Positions 13,481 through 25,292 of a stretch of DNA of 64,000 nt are shown in pieces. The stretch spans positions 6,047,506-6,111,505 of the forward strand of contig NC_061770.1 of the NCBI RefSeq assembly GCF_022458985.1, given 5' to 3'. Below the pieces are notes generated by a model. The model made no database searches and was not told where the DNA came from. It saw only the letters and a list, made by a program, of their open reading frames with translations. The DNA comes from Mugil cephalus. Its lineage: Eukaryota; Chordata; Actinopteri; Mugiliformes; Mugilidae. Positions within the stretch are counted from its first letter, which is position 1; each line of letters starts with the position of its first letter. A program made the position numbers and the translations under genes.

Positions 13481-14289
13481 TATAAATCTGTGAAGAGTTT
13501 GAGTGAGAATAAATAATAGTCCATTAACTAACTAATGTCTGATGGAAAACAAAATATGCATTTTTAAACTCCCTTCAAAACACACACACAAAATTCTGTT
13601 TAGAGCATCTCAAAGCAAAACTGTGGGTTGGACAAAACCAGACATTTAAAAAAAATCTCTTTGTATGAGTGCACAATACAATACATCCAAAACAAAACAA
13701 TCTAATACTTTAAGTATTAGAGACAGTTGGTAGTTGATTAGTTAATTAGCTGATCAACAGCAGCTTAAAATTTAAGTATTTTCACTCCTGAAATCGCTGA
13801 CCAAACATTTTAGATATTAAAAAAAGTCATCCTGGTTAAAGTGAAATCTACACATTTTAATTACATTTAGAGATATTAGTCCCTGTAGCTATTGCTAACC
13901 AATTATACAATCATTAGCTACTTGAAAATCAAATTATGCCTTTAATAATGTTTGCAAATGGACAATAGGACATGGACAATTTATGGGATGTTACAGACTT
14001 ATGATACTGATGAAATCAATATCTGATAACTCAGACAATTAACACTCATTTTATATTTTATAAATGATTTAATAATTTAATTTAGTAAGCACATAAAACT
14101 GTTGCTAATCTTTTTAATAAATCAAATGCATGTCACTATTACTACTGTAATACATTGTTCTCCTACATATTATAGGTACACGTGGCTTATTTAGCCCTTT
14201 AATCACACAATTAGGTCCAAAGGGCAGAAAAGTCCGAGTATGCTGAAGGTTTACACGCGTGATTTAACAAAACCAGCAATAACTTACAA

Positions 14290-14312
14290 TAATATATATA
14301 TATATATATATA
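14290..14312. repeat. (TA)n microsatellite
   Basis: About eleven uninterrupted TA units lie in the first intron of KANSL2. It is a simple sequence repeat, likely length-polymorphic. Confidence 0.9.
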
Positions 14313-14841
14313 CACACTATAATATCGGATGGTACTTTTTAAAGCACCATGTTTTAAGCAATTCGTGTAATGTAGTTAAGCTTAATTAGCATTATTAACC
14401 ATAAGACTTGACGTTAAAGCAAGGTGGAGAGGCAGGTGTTTTGTAAGATTTGACGTATATAAATTAAGTTTATAGACATAAAGCACAAAAGCCATGAGTA
14501 CAAATATTAGGACAATAAGAACCGTATTGGAATAAAGGTGAAAATGTTTAATTCAGATAAACTCTACAAGGAGCACGTGACTTCGTCTATGACAAACTCG
14601 TAACAAGGCGCCACACCGAGCTTCAGCCCGCCTCTCTCTACTGCGTCACTCCTTCAGTTACGGAGTCGCCATCTTTGTTTAGCCGTTGCTAACTGCAGCT
14701 AAACGCTAATTGTCACAATTAGCCGCTAATGAGCGGTTTTTGCTGGCTGACGGCAACATTCGGCCGCCTTTCTCGAAGTCGCGGAGATGCCTTGATGTCT
14801 GAACATGAAAATGACCTCATTATTTGTTGGTAACCGCTTAC

Positions 14842-15001
14842 CTTGTTCCCAGACGGTCCGACCGTTCACTACCTCCTGAAGCTCTACGTCGGTTTTTCCT
14901 GCATGCACCGATAACTGCCACAGCTTCTGCAGGGACCCAGGAACCCCGCCCACTCTGAGCTCTGATTGGCCAGAGCCCCAGACGTCAAGAATGTTCATTG
15001 G
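14842..15001 (-). promoter_or_regulatory. kansl2: KANSL2 promoter and 5' noncoding exon
   Basis: On the minus strand a segment ends in AACAAG followed by the donor GTAAGCGG at 14842, and it splices plausibly to the acceptor before 13487, nine bases upstream of the KANSL2 ATG. Upstream of it are two inverted CCAAT boxes (ATTGG on the plus strand at 14965-14969 and 14997-15001) and a CRE-like TGACGTC (minus strand, 14981-14987). No TATA box is seen, as expected for a housekeeping promoter. The transcription start, inferred near 14900-14950, is not visible directly. Confidence 0.65.
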
Positions 15002-15099
15002 TCAATTTAGTTGCCATTCATACTTACACTTACTCATCACCCATTGAAGTGCAGCTGCAGTTCTAATTAAAATACGACATTCACTGAAGATTTTCTTAA

Positions 15100-17288
15100 A
15101 ATATTTATTGACTTTGAGAATAAAGCAACCACATTATATCAAAAAGAACAGTGTTCACATATAACTGTTTTACTGAAAAAAAATCCCAAAACGTTTCATT
15201 TCCAGACCTGAGTGTCACTAAAACACCAAGACGTAATAAAACATGAACTTATTGTAGCTGTGTAATTTTGCATTGTTAGGTTGCATGAGTGTCTTCCGTT
15301 TTCATTTCACAGATGGGCTTTTATTAAGAAATGTGTCCTTTTTTTTTTTTGATAACTCTCTCACAGCAAAATGTTAATACTTTAATAGGAAGATTTTGCC
15401 CAGGTCAAATAAAACATAAAATGGCAATGATATACTGGGAATCTATTCTAATAATCTTACCATTACACGTGTAACACTTTGCATTGTAGGCAAACCTACA
15501 AAGATAAATATTCAGTGCATTTACCATTTCCCTGCTTACAACCAAGAGCTGAACAACTAATAAAATCTCTGCTGCCTGAGCAAAGAACTTTTCTTTTCCA
15601 GCATATTTTCCATATATCATGGGACCAAAAATATTTTTTAAACTATTGTATGGCTGATTTGTTGTACTGCATTACTGTCTAAAACAAATACATTTTTGAT
15701 TACAAACTGGTAAAAGAAAGCCGGGTTAAGAGCAGTAATACTAAACAATCAAACCAATATAAAGCTTTGTATGAATCAAATGTACAGGCGATATCCAATT
15801 CTCCTGCCAACAAAATGCACCTCACACAAACATTAATTCGGATTATTAGACTTCATGCTCGAGACCCTGCAGTGGAGGTATATCGATAACCTGCTTGCCA
15901 TATATGATTTTACACAATTATAGAACACATGCAAACATGATTTTTTTTTTTATGGATAATGGTCTGTGGATGGATTATAGAACAATCTGGAGTCAAGTGA
16001 AGGACAAATTTAACAGGATTAAATCAGACCAGCATTAATTGACAGGTATACCACCAAAACAAATGCATACATTAAAAAGACAAAAATAAAAACTCATGAT
16101 TAATCTTTGATGTTGCGTGTTAGCATTTTCCTGGTCAATAACCCCTTTACAAATCTACAACAGTTATGAACTCCAAAGACTGTTTTAGTTTTGTACGATT
16201 CAGAGTGAAAACGTGTTACTGCTTGTCATTTTGAGATCTGAAGTACTGAAAAAGAAATGTGTCATTTTTGCCTTCATGCCTTTAGGAAATCATCTAATGT
16301 TCTACTTGTCACTCACAGTAACAATAATTGTGGTCAGGGCTGTCCCAACTTTTGCATGCGCTTGTATTCTTAATATTTTTGTGTTTAACTGTAATCAAAG
16401 ACTCAACCTAGAGAAAATGTTATACGGAAAGAAAACCCTCACATCTCTGGGGATTTATCTTGTTGCCAACTCCTTCATTGTGACCACAGTGGGTAGATAT
16501 GTTAAACTTTTCAAACAGATGTATGTCCTTGGTATGAACTTAGTGTATTTGTTAGAGAACTGAATATGAACATTTTACAACCATTTAAAACAATGACTGC
16601 AACACTCAAAATCTAAAAGGAAAAGTACAAGCTTCCTTAATTTACATCTCTTTTTTTTTGCAATTTTTCATAACAAACTGTAAAAAATATTTGTTTTAAC
16701 CATTTTGCAATCTTTGTACAAGTTAATCAAACACATAAACACCAGTTATGTTCATCCGTCTGTTTTTTTTCCTTTGACATGATGGCAGTAAAATAAAAAG
16801 GACAAAAACATTAAAAAGATGGCTTTGGAGACACAAACTCTCAAACTAGCCTGTACAGTCTTGATGAAGAAATGTCCCTCTGACCAAAAAGACCACAGAG
16901 GGGAAACCTTTAAAAAGGTACAAAAGGGGACTATGATTTTTCTAAAAGCATTGAATTAATAAATAACATACTATAAAAACATTATAAAAAAGACAGTTGG
17001 TAAGAAGACAGGCTTGTGATGGAAATCTTTTCGTTTCCTCATGATTTCAAGACATTGACGTCCTCTAAATCAGGTCCCGTCATCACAGTTCATTTAAACT
17101 TTTGAACTGAGCAGAAAAGGGAAAAAAGTATTATCTACACTTTCCTGTAACTCTTTTTGTTTTTTTTTGTCCTCACATTTTGCAAGCTTTTCAAGCCTCA
17201 TTATTGCCCCAAAGTACATGGTAAAAAGAAAAACTCATTGATCTCCTTTACATTTCTCTGCTGTCACACTGTCGCCTATAAAAAGGAC

Positions 17289-17319
<31 letters not shown>

Positions 17320-17390
17320 ATACAATACTTTATGTAACAATATGGATGTACATGACTCAATGTACATAACATTGTCTTCTTATCAGGAGC
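15100..17390 (-). other. ccnt1: CCNT1 3' untranslated region
   Basis: This 2.3 kb AT-rich stretch follows the CCNT1 stop codon on the minus strand and has no open frame of note. A minus-strand AATAAA (TTTATT at about 15106-15111) lies near its far end, just before the KANSL2 promoter, so a long 3' UTR is likely, as in mammalian CCNT1. A 22-base A run (U run in the mRNA) lies at 17294-17315, about 75 bases after the stop. Shorter 3' ends are possible because several TTTATT matches occur. Confidence 0.6.
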
Positions 17391-20300
17391 TCATTTGGGT
17401 AAGGGTGGCAGTGGGGGAGGCGGGTCTGAAGGCAGAGGTGGGGGCCTGGGGTTGCTCCCTCTGGAGCCACCAGTGTACCGGTAGTCCCCATACTGAGCTC
17501 TATAATCAAACATGGACGGTTGGGACGGCTGCACCCCCTGCGCACTCAGCAGTGAGTTGAGCATTTCAAATGTGTCCTGGTACTCGTTCGACTGGGCTCC
17601 GCCTGCTGCACTGTGACCATTAGTGTCCGTCTTGTCACTCTTGGAGTGCGAATAGCTCCCTTGGTGGTGGGGAAGGCTCAGCGCGGGGAGACTGTCAGGG
17701 CCGTGGCCCAGAGTTTGTCCGGAGGAGGAAGACAGGGACGGTAGCGGGAAGGGATTCCTAGAGGACTTGCTGACTTTAGACGCCTGGTGAGAGCCTGCTG
17801 TGGGATCCTGGGAGTGTGTCCGCTTACGTGAAGTCGAAGAGGATGAAGTGCTTGCTCTAGAGGAGTCATTTGGGACTTTCTTGCTGCTTCCTAATGCCCC
17901 ACTGGAACTGGATGAATGTTTGTGTGAAGAGGAAAGGGAGGCACTGCTAGAGGAAGAATGATGGTGGTGCTGCTGATGGTGGTGGTGGTGGTTAGATCGG
18001 TCCCTGTGCTTGTCCCTGCTCTTGCCCTCCTCCCCTGAACCCCCCCTCTGCTTCTCAGGCACTCGTATTCGGACTTTGATGTCCGGGTCCTGACCTCGGG
18101 CACTGCTGCTGTGCCCGCTGCCGCCACCTCCCCCTCCTCCAGCTAGTGGGAAACGTACTTTTAGAGAGCTCCTGTCGTGCCTCTCTTTCTCAAGGGGAAT
18201 TTTAAGAATAATGGGGGAGGGGTTGGACATGTCGGAGGAAGAGGACGAAGAGCTGGACTGCTGATGATGATGCTGGTGCTTCTCTTTCCTCTGCTGTTGG
18301 CCGATGAGAGCCTGGGCGGCATTGGCATATTCTCTCTTTACGCTGGCCTCCATATTCTCCAGCTTCCTCTTCTGGGCGGCTAGGACGTCGGCATTCTTGG
18401 CGCGATATTCACTCAGCGATACCTTGGCCGGGGCGTGGACCTCGTTGTTGGCCTGCTGCGACTGTTGCTGCTCAGCTCCAGACTGCCCCTTTCCACTCCA
18501 AGTCTGAGCACTGCCAGATGCCACTCGGTCCTTGTCGCCCCCAGAGGAGGAAGAGGAAGCGGATGGTGGAGCAGAGAGGCTCATCAGCCCTGCCACAGTA
18601 CTCTCTGACGAGGCCATGGAGATCATGCTGATCATGGTATCCCTCTGGTCACCCTCTTCCTGGACTTTTGGCTTCACTTTAGGTGTTTGGCCTCCAGCCT
18701 GGGTGACAAGACAAAAGGTTGTTAAAGTGACTCGATAAAAAAAATTCAGACAGACTAGGAAGTAATCTCTTATAACGAAGCCGCAGAATAAGAGCTGCAC
18801 CTTCCAGTTGCGAATCCGTTTCAATCGACTGGGTGTTTTCTCCAGGATCTGCAGGAACTCGTGCGTAAGCTCTGCCGAATGTTGAAGAGGCAAAATCAAT
18901 TGTAGATATTCAGCCGTTGGGAATATTTCCCATTCCTCAGATTAATCTATTTCACAGGTTTGTCATTTCAAGTTTCCCTGTTCATACTTTGAACAGACTA
19001 AAATAGAACATCATTCGTGAAACCTACCATCCAACAGCTCGAGGGTAACTGTAGGATCGACATACTCCCACCAGTGTTTGCCGTCTGTTGAAACCGGGAT
19101 CTCCCAGTTGGACCATTTGCAGGCGAGATGGATGCACACGCAGGCCACAACAGGTGGACTATACTGCAGGCAGAAGGTGGTCAAGTGCAGACTACGTGAC
19201 AGGATGCGTCCAGGAGAGCAAAAAGAAAAACAGAAAGAGAAAAACAGATATTCAGCATATTAAGTTCTTAAGGATTTTGCAGAAAAATGCTACACCAATG
19301 TGTTGCACAACTAATAGCAAAGGACGTAATCTTTACAGCAAAGTACTATGTAAATAGTGAACTGTAAGTGTACCTGTTGGTGGCCATGAAGTATGATGTT
19401 TGGGCCAGATCCTTACTTGCTGAAACAACAATAGAACAAAAAAACACACTTAAAATCTGCCTGACGTTGAGTTAATACACAAACAACAAAATCGAGCTAA
19501 AACACTGGGCCAATATTTTACAAGATTGAAGAATTGAGCCTCACCTCTGACGAGCTGAGTGCACTTGACAACATGAGTATGTGGGTGATCAATGGTGATT
19601 TCAAAAGCTGTAATAAAAAGGGGACAAAAAAGGTGGTAGAGCTTAATAATTGACTTACAGATGTCAATATTATATAAATAAATGATGTGGATTTCATTAA
19701 ACCCAGTTTCCATGGCAAAGATCATTTCCCATGCAGCAATAAACAATAACAAAGTCCCTGAAAACCAGAAAATGAACACTGTGTTAAACCAAACTATGTG
19801 TTGTAGAGTCAAATTAATGTGGAAAAACATCACTTCATGGGACAACAGCCTGGACCACATGAAAACATCAACAGCTGAACATGAAAAATATTAATGACAT
19901 GTCGGGAACAATTATTTTTATTTTTTCAGGCTCATGTTGTTCACCCCAAAGTCTTCAAACAAATGCCTTAAAACTATGTTGAGAAAAAAAGAGGAATGTG
20001 AAAAGTTAGCGACGTGACAGAAACAAAAACGCTGAAAGAACAATTAATGTAGGGGCTAAGTGCTTCAATAATGAAGCATCAATGTCCCTTTCCAGTGCTG
20101 CTAACGGCTTTGGGGTTTCTGTGAACAAAAGTAAAACAGGTTAGCTCTATTTTTATAATCACATGCGTTTCTGGAGGGAAAGTAGGGACCCAGTTCTTCC
20201 TTCCAAACTTACCCAAGGTCTGGAGAATTATGCTCTCAAGAATGACCAGGTCTTGGGCTTGTTGCAGGTAGGCCTGAGGTTGAGAGGACAGGCACGTTAC

Positions 20301-22158
20301 TCACTGGGAGGCCTCTAATCGTTGTCAAACAAGAGCAACTGGCCGTGCTATGTGCTTTTGAAAACGTTTGACCATTCATCTGAAAGGCTTTCCGAGTTCA
20401 CGTGAAGATCGGGTCACTGTTGTTCAAGATATATGTGATGGACTTGTACATATTAAATCTGACTGTCTAGTAGAGCCAAGGAAGCCTGACAAATAAATTA
20501 GTAAATAAAGCCACATATCAAGTACAGATGCTCTTGTTTTACAACTGTTAGACATCACATTACCTGGATGACTGAAAACCTACAGACACTGAAATGCATT
20601 TTGATTTTGCTCTCTGAACCCTGATCAGCACCGGAAGAAGCAACTGCTCAAAACAAAACACCAGAACAAGTAAGTTCTCAGATTACATGTGAAACAAAAA
20701 AAAAAATCAAGTAAGGAAGAAAGGTTTCACCATCGTCTTGTGTTAGCATTCCCATGTTAGCAAGGGGTGATAGCAAGTGTCAGTATTGACGTTGCCACTT
20801 GAAAAACCTTTTGCTTCAGAAAAAGTAAGCAGAAAGCCACAAAGTACAGCTACAGAAAATTTAGTAACCGCAAGGTGGCTCATTCAGGTATATCGTCCCA
20901 GGGATGCTAGCGATACTCTATAACCAAGCTGTTTCTTTGAAATAAACACAAACATCAGGCCATGTCTTCACATATTCTCCCTCGCACGACTGCAGAGGAT
21001 TCTCACTCCAGCCCAACACTTACATCACTGCGTACATCTGGAGAAGGCTCCTGAGGATTGAGGCATGCATGGGCCACCTTGATAACATGTTCCAACTTTC
21101 GGGGCTGCTCCTCAACCTTTGCTGCGAGGAAGAGCGCGGCCGGAGCAATAACCTGGCGGGGGACAGTTACTCGTAAGTTCATGTATTCAAGTACCAACAG
21201 CTGTAACAGGAACTTCAGGCAAGGACGAAATACTCACATTTCTGTGAAATCTGGTGAAAGACTGGACCATGTAGAACCGATGCATGTACACAATGGCTGT
21301 ATTGATTGTAAGTTGGGACCTGATACATGGCAGTTAAGGACAACGTGGGAAACAGCAGAAACAGTAGATAAACACATCACAACATCTCCGGTTAATGCCT
21401 TTCTTATCAATTACCGCGTTAATCGGCATAAACATATATAAACCAACACAACTTAAGAGGTTTCATTTTGCTAATGACTTAATTATCATCACAGTATTGG
21501 CATAACAACAAACTAGACACTCCAACTAGTCTAGTATAGCAATCAGGGGTTAGCCGGAAGACGCTAATTTTACATAACACATGAAAGGCTCGACTCTAAG
21601 ATTAAAAAATCCAGAGCCTTCGCTCGGAACTACAGTGTTTCTAGAGATAACACGATGATTCACTCTACGTCGTTGCTTCATGGACATTTACAGTAAGAGA
21701 CACAGCTAATGCTCACGTCCTCAAGGCCCGCCGACCACACAGGCCTTCGTGGCTCCGGTTTAGCCTACTACGCCGCTCTCAAGTATCGCTGGCATGCTAA
21801 CGCAGACGTAGGAAAACCACATATCGCCTTAAGAAACAACCGTCAGACATAAAAACAAACGAGCAGCCGTCGAATAAATCACAACCACAAACACCGGGCA
21901 CGCTCACGGCTGAGCCGGCTTCAGGAGAAGCTAAACTCGGCTAGCTAACAAGCTAGCTGCTGGCTAGGGAGACGACAAAAGATACACATTGAGCCGCTGT
22001 CCCATGTCCTGGAGCAGGTTCGCCGCCTGTTGTCTGTAGGACAGTTCCTTGTCGGGATCAAGTCCAGCTCGCCGAGATGGGCTGTTGTCGATCTGTTGTC
22101 GGGTGTAGTACCATTTGTTATTACAGTTTGCAGGGAGAGAACGAAACGAAGCCGCCAT
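17391..22158 (-). CDS. ccnt1: Cyclin T1 (P-TEFb regulatory subunit)
   Basis: Partner of CDK9 in P-TEFb, the nuclear kinase that phosphorylates the Pol II CTD, NELF and DSIF to release paused polymerase. Coding exons (minus): 22158-21986, 21319-21238, 21152-21024, 20273-20213, 19607-19545, 19419-19374, 19191-19028, 18871-18801 and 18698-17391; phases agree and give 698 codons (human 726). The two cyclin folds span about residues 15-260 and are close to human, with [35 protein letters not shown] and [18 protein letters not shown]. The large last exon holds a conserved [20 protein letters not shown] segment, Ser-rich tracts, a His-rich stretch (about residues 498-510) of the kind linked to condensate formation, and the hallmark Pro-rich end PPPLPPLPK. 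The C-terminal end separates it from cyclin T2. The start MAASFRSL fits the human start; an upstream in-frame ATG at 22269 is less likely. Confidence 0.96.
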
Positions 22159-22330
22159 CACTGAGAAGGACGATAGTTTAAAATTTCTGCGCGTCACAGG
22201 AACATACGTCACAACGGGTAGCGACGTCGGTGTATTTCCTGTGGCGAACAGCAGGTGTCTCCAAATCACCCAAAGACAGTCTGCAAAGACTCAGAGGCTA
22301 TGCACGACTGTGTGTCTGCAAAATATCTAA
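22159..22330 (-). promoter_or_regulatory. ccnt1: CCNT1 proximal promoter / 5' UTR
   Basis: The sequence upstream of the CCNT1 ATG is locally GC-richer than the flanks and holds a CRE-like TGACGTA (minus strand, 22205-22211) plus a second ACGTC core near 22225. No TATA box is evident. The transcription start is not defined by the sequence. Confidence 0.4.
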
Positions 22331-23136
22331 AATATCTAAAAAATAAATAAAAATGAAAAAAGCCAACTGAACTGAAGACCGAAATTTCACCACCTATCAG
22401 GCCTCTTCAGTTTTAAATGACTGGTCGGGAGCGTCGATGGGTGGTGCTCACCCGAAACTCACATGATTAAAAGCCGTGAACAACCCAATACTCACTTTGT
22501 ATAGAAACGTTGTTTAGGAGTTAATGACTTGTTCTTCGCACTGAGAAGTACAGAAGAAAACCAAAAAAAATTATAAAAAATAGATACGTAAAAAAAATAA
22601 ATAAAAAAAAATAAAATAAATACATCTATTTTCTTCAGTATGCAAAAATTGCAATTGTAGACTATTTCAAGACAGTGAAGCTGGGAGCTAATCATGGATG
22701 TTACTGAGTGTTTTGATTTTACAGTGTTTGTAGCTCAGTCATATCTTTTAGTGTAGTTAAATTTTATACAAAAAAGTAAGTTCTCTATAAAACCTGGTTT
22801 AATGCATGTATGCAGCAATGTATTCAAACCACTCAATACATGTTAAACAATATAGTAAATCGCCAACATGTTGTTTTTATAGGCCTGAATAAAAGAAAAC
22901 TATGATATATTTTCACTGCATGACACAGTGTATAATTGTGACTTTTTGCGTGAACCTATTCATGAAAGATTCATCTTAGAGACAATTGAATTCTCAGGAA
23001 CATGTCTTCCTGGCCTTTGCATCCTGTCCATTTATTATAGTTTTATATTGTTAAGCACACAACTGGTGATATCAGCTGTCCTATGCCTTCACTGGAGGAC
23101 ACCTCCAGTTCCTAATCTCTCTGCATAGCCAAGAAC

Positions 23137-23280
23137 ATGAAAATAGACGGCTCCCATCCAGGACATAAACTCTTCTCTCTGTTGTCCCCTGGCATAAGAT
23201 ACAGAAGCCTGAAAGCACACACCAACAATTTTGTTGTTAAACTGTTTTTAACTCTGGCCCATCAGGCTGTCAAATCAAAT
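23137..23280 (+). mobile_element. LINE fragment: 3' end of ORF2
   Basis: The translation SHPGHKLFSLLSPGIRYRSL matches the pattern found at the very C-terminus of ORF2 in many fish non-LTR retrotransposons (of the HPxHxLFxLLPSGRRYRS kind). Only the tail is present and it has diverged, so it is an old, dead fragment. Family assignment (L2, Rex1 or related) was not possible. Confidence 0.6.
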
Positions 23281-23329
23281 TCGCTTATAGCCCTCCTCCA
23301 ACAGCACACAGCAAAGAAACACTACTCAC

Positions 23330-23690
23330 TGTCCAGGTCTGCACCAACCTGTCCAGGAAAGCTGCAGGTCCAGATCACCACATGACCACAGCTGTGGAAA
23401 ACATCTCGTGTGGTACCTGAGATCCCTCACCCCAAAGATGTGAACAGCTACAGCCCGGTGGCACCGACGTCTTACCTGATGAAGACACTGAGGAGGCGAA
23501 TCCTTACCCACCTGCGCCCTCTGGTGAGCTCATTGATGGACCCGCTTTAGTTCACCTACCAGCCCGGCATCAGAGTGGATGACACTGCCACGCACCTCCC
23601 TAAAGAGCTCTTTTTCTCACCTGGAGAAGGGTGGGATCATGAGAATCATGCTCTTTGATTATCCACTGCAGGATAAAGGATTATCTCCAT
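23330..23690 (+). mobile_element. LINE fragment: reverse transcriptase core
   Basis: Conceptual translation gives NSYSPVAPTSYLMKTLRRRI, then LRPLVSSLMDPL, FTYQPGIRVDDT and, in another frame, SHLEKGGIMRIMLFDY. These match the RT segments N-Y-RPVALTS, PLQFAYQPGIGVDDA and HLEKAGS-RIMFFDF of teleost L2/Jockey-like LINEs. A stop codon follows DPL and the frame shifts within the last segment. The element is 5'- and 3'-truncated and inactive. It lies after, not before, the ORF2 tail at 23137, so two insertions or a rearrangement are implied. Confidence 0.8.
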
Positions 23691-23699
23691 CTTATATGT

Positions 23700-24310
23700 T
23701 ACATTATTTATTGACATTTTTTTTATTATTATTATTCCATATGATCCGTCTTTCATTTGTTTTTATTGACTGCAATATTTGGCATGAGTTACACTCATAA
23801 TGTGCATCGACAGTCAAGGCTTGTCTAATATATACTATATATATAATATGTACTGCATATTTTCATCTGTAGTTCAATAATATACAATCGTGATCAAACT
23901 GCACATTTGCAGAGGGCCAAATCTGGTCTTTTCTAAAAAAGAAATGTTAGTTCCCATGAAAAGAGAGAGCTGATCATTTAGGTAATGTCTGTACGTGACA
24001 ATATAAATATAAAACATAAATACAGATAAATATACGACCACAATAAACACTACACTTCGTAGTGTTACATATACTGGTATTGCTTGTTAACTACCTCCAA
24101 TAATAATGTTAAAATAAACCTAAAAGGAAAAATTGTGCTTTAAATGTGCATCATTGTTATAAATTGGCAAAAACCATTAGATTTAATATTTTGTTTTCAG
24201 TGGGAAAATATGACTACACAACCGCAGCTTCATTTAGAGGGAAGACAATAAAAATAAGACCCATCAAACGCTAAATAATCACAGTAATAATCAAAGGAAT
24301 CAGATTTCAA
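23700..24310. other. AT-rich gap with no gene recognised
   Basis: This stretch between the LINE fragment and the probable 3' end of SARNP is AT-rich, with a short TATATA run near 23830-23850. No coding exon or further repeat family was recognised. Confidence 0.5.
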
Positions 24311-24324
24311 AAAATTGAAAACAG

Positions 24325-25292
24325 TTTATTTTAAATCACAAAATGTTATAAAATGGACAGATAACTGAAGCACCGTAACCATATGATGCCCAAACAGAAA
24401 ACAAGAACTCAACAGGGTGTCTGATCAATCAAAAGTACCTGAAATACACACAGAGGTACTAATCAGTGGCTATTGTTACCAGATATGTTGATTTAAAATC
24501 ATATGTCTATGTTATAACCGAAGCATTCCATTTTCCCAGTCAATATATGACAACAATAAGGACATTTTTAGATGGCAGATTACTTTTACATCCAGAAGAA
24601 GCCGGTTCAGTTTTAGTTATATTCTGTTACCACCACATTTTTTAACATGGTTTGTTTAAAGTGTAACAGTCGGGTTGAACTAATCCAACACAAATAAGGT
24701 CAAAAATGTTCCAATTTAGATTTAAATGAACCCGATCAAATAAAGAAGCAGGGGGCCTCCTTGTTGCCTAATATGAAGCTTTCTGCAGCTGCTTCAAAAT
24801 AAAAATATTTAGTTTGACTTATAAAAGCAAAGGTGGTTTGAGATTCGTTGTTCATTAAATCACCTGGGATGTAGAGAACAAAATATTCTACTGTAGGGCT
24901 CTTTCTGAGAAGCAGCTGCAGGAAGTTTCCTGACTAGACCAACTGTATTTGTTTAATTAAAAAAAAAAAAAATTACACACATGTCAATAGTGCGGCAATG
25001 AAATCTTAACACAAAGAATTAACAGCCTGTCCTCAGATACTGCTGTGCTGCTTGAAGGCCTCCCAGGACACAGAAAATGATCGCCCTGTAAATTATAAAT
25101 GGTTTGAATTGTCCAGTGATTTGAGGTTCACTAAATAAATTGTAATTTTTCTGAATGCTTCCTATTTAAATCTCATTCATCCACGTATTCTAGCGCACTT
25201 TTGATTTACAGAAATCCTATCAGCCACCTTCGGGAATCTCTGGTGTACAGTCATGAAAACGCTTTACAAAAAAAACGGCCTCCAACATTTAT
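24325..25292 (-). other. sarnp: SARNP 3' untranslated region
   Basis: This segment lies downstream of the SARNP stop codon at 25293 on the minus strand. A minus-strand AATAAA (TTTATT at 24325-24330) is a plausible poly(A) signal about 960 bases after the stop. No coding potential was recognised. Nearer signals could be used, so the far end is tentative. Confidence 0.45.

Noticed and set aside
22159-22269. Upstream in-frame start for cyclin T1 at 22269
   Set aside because: It would add 37 residues with no counterpart in the family. The downstream start at 22158 gives an N-terminus only four residues longer than human.
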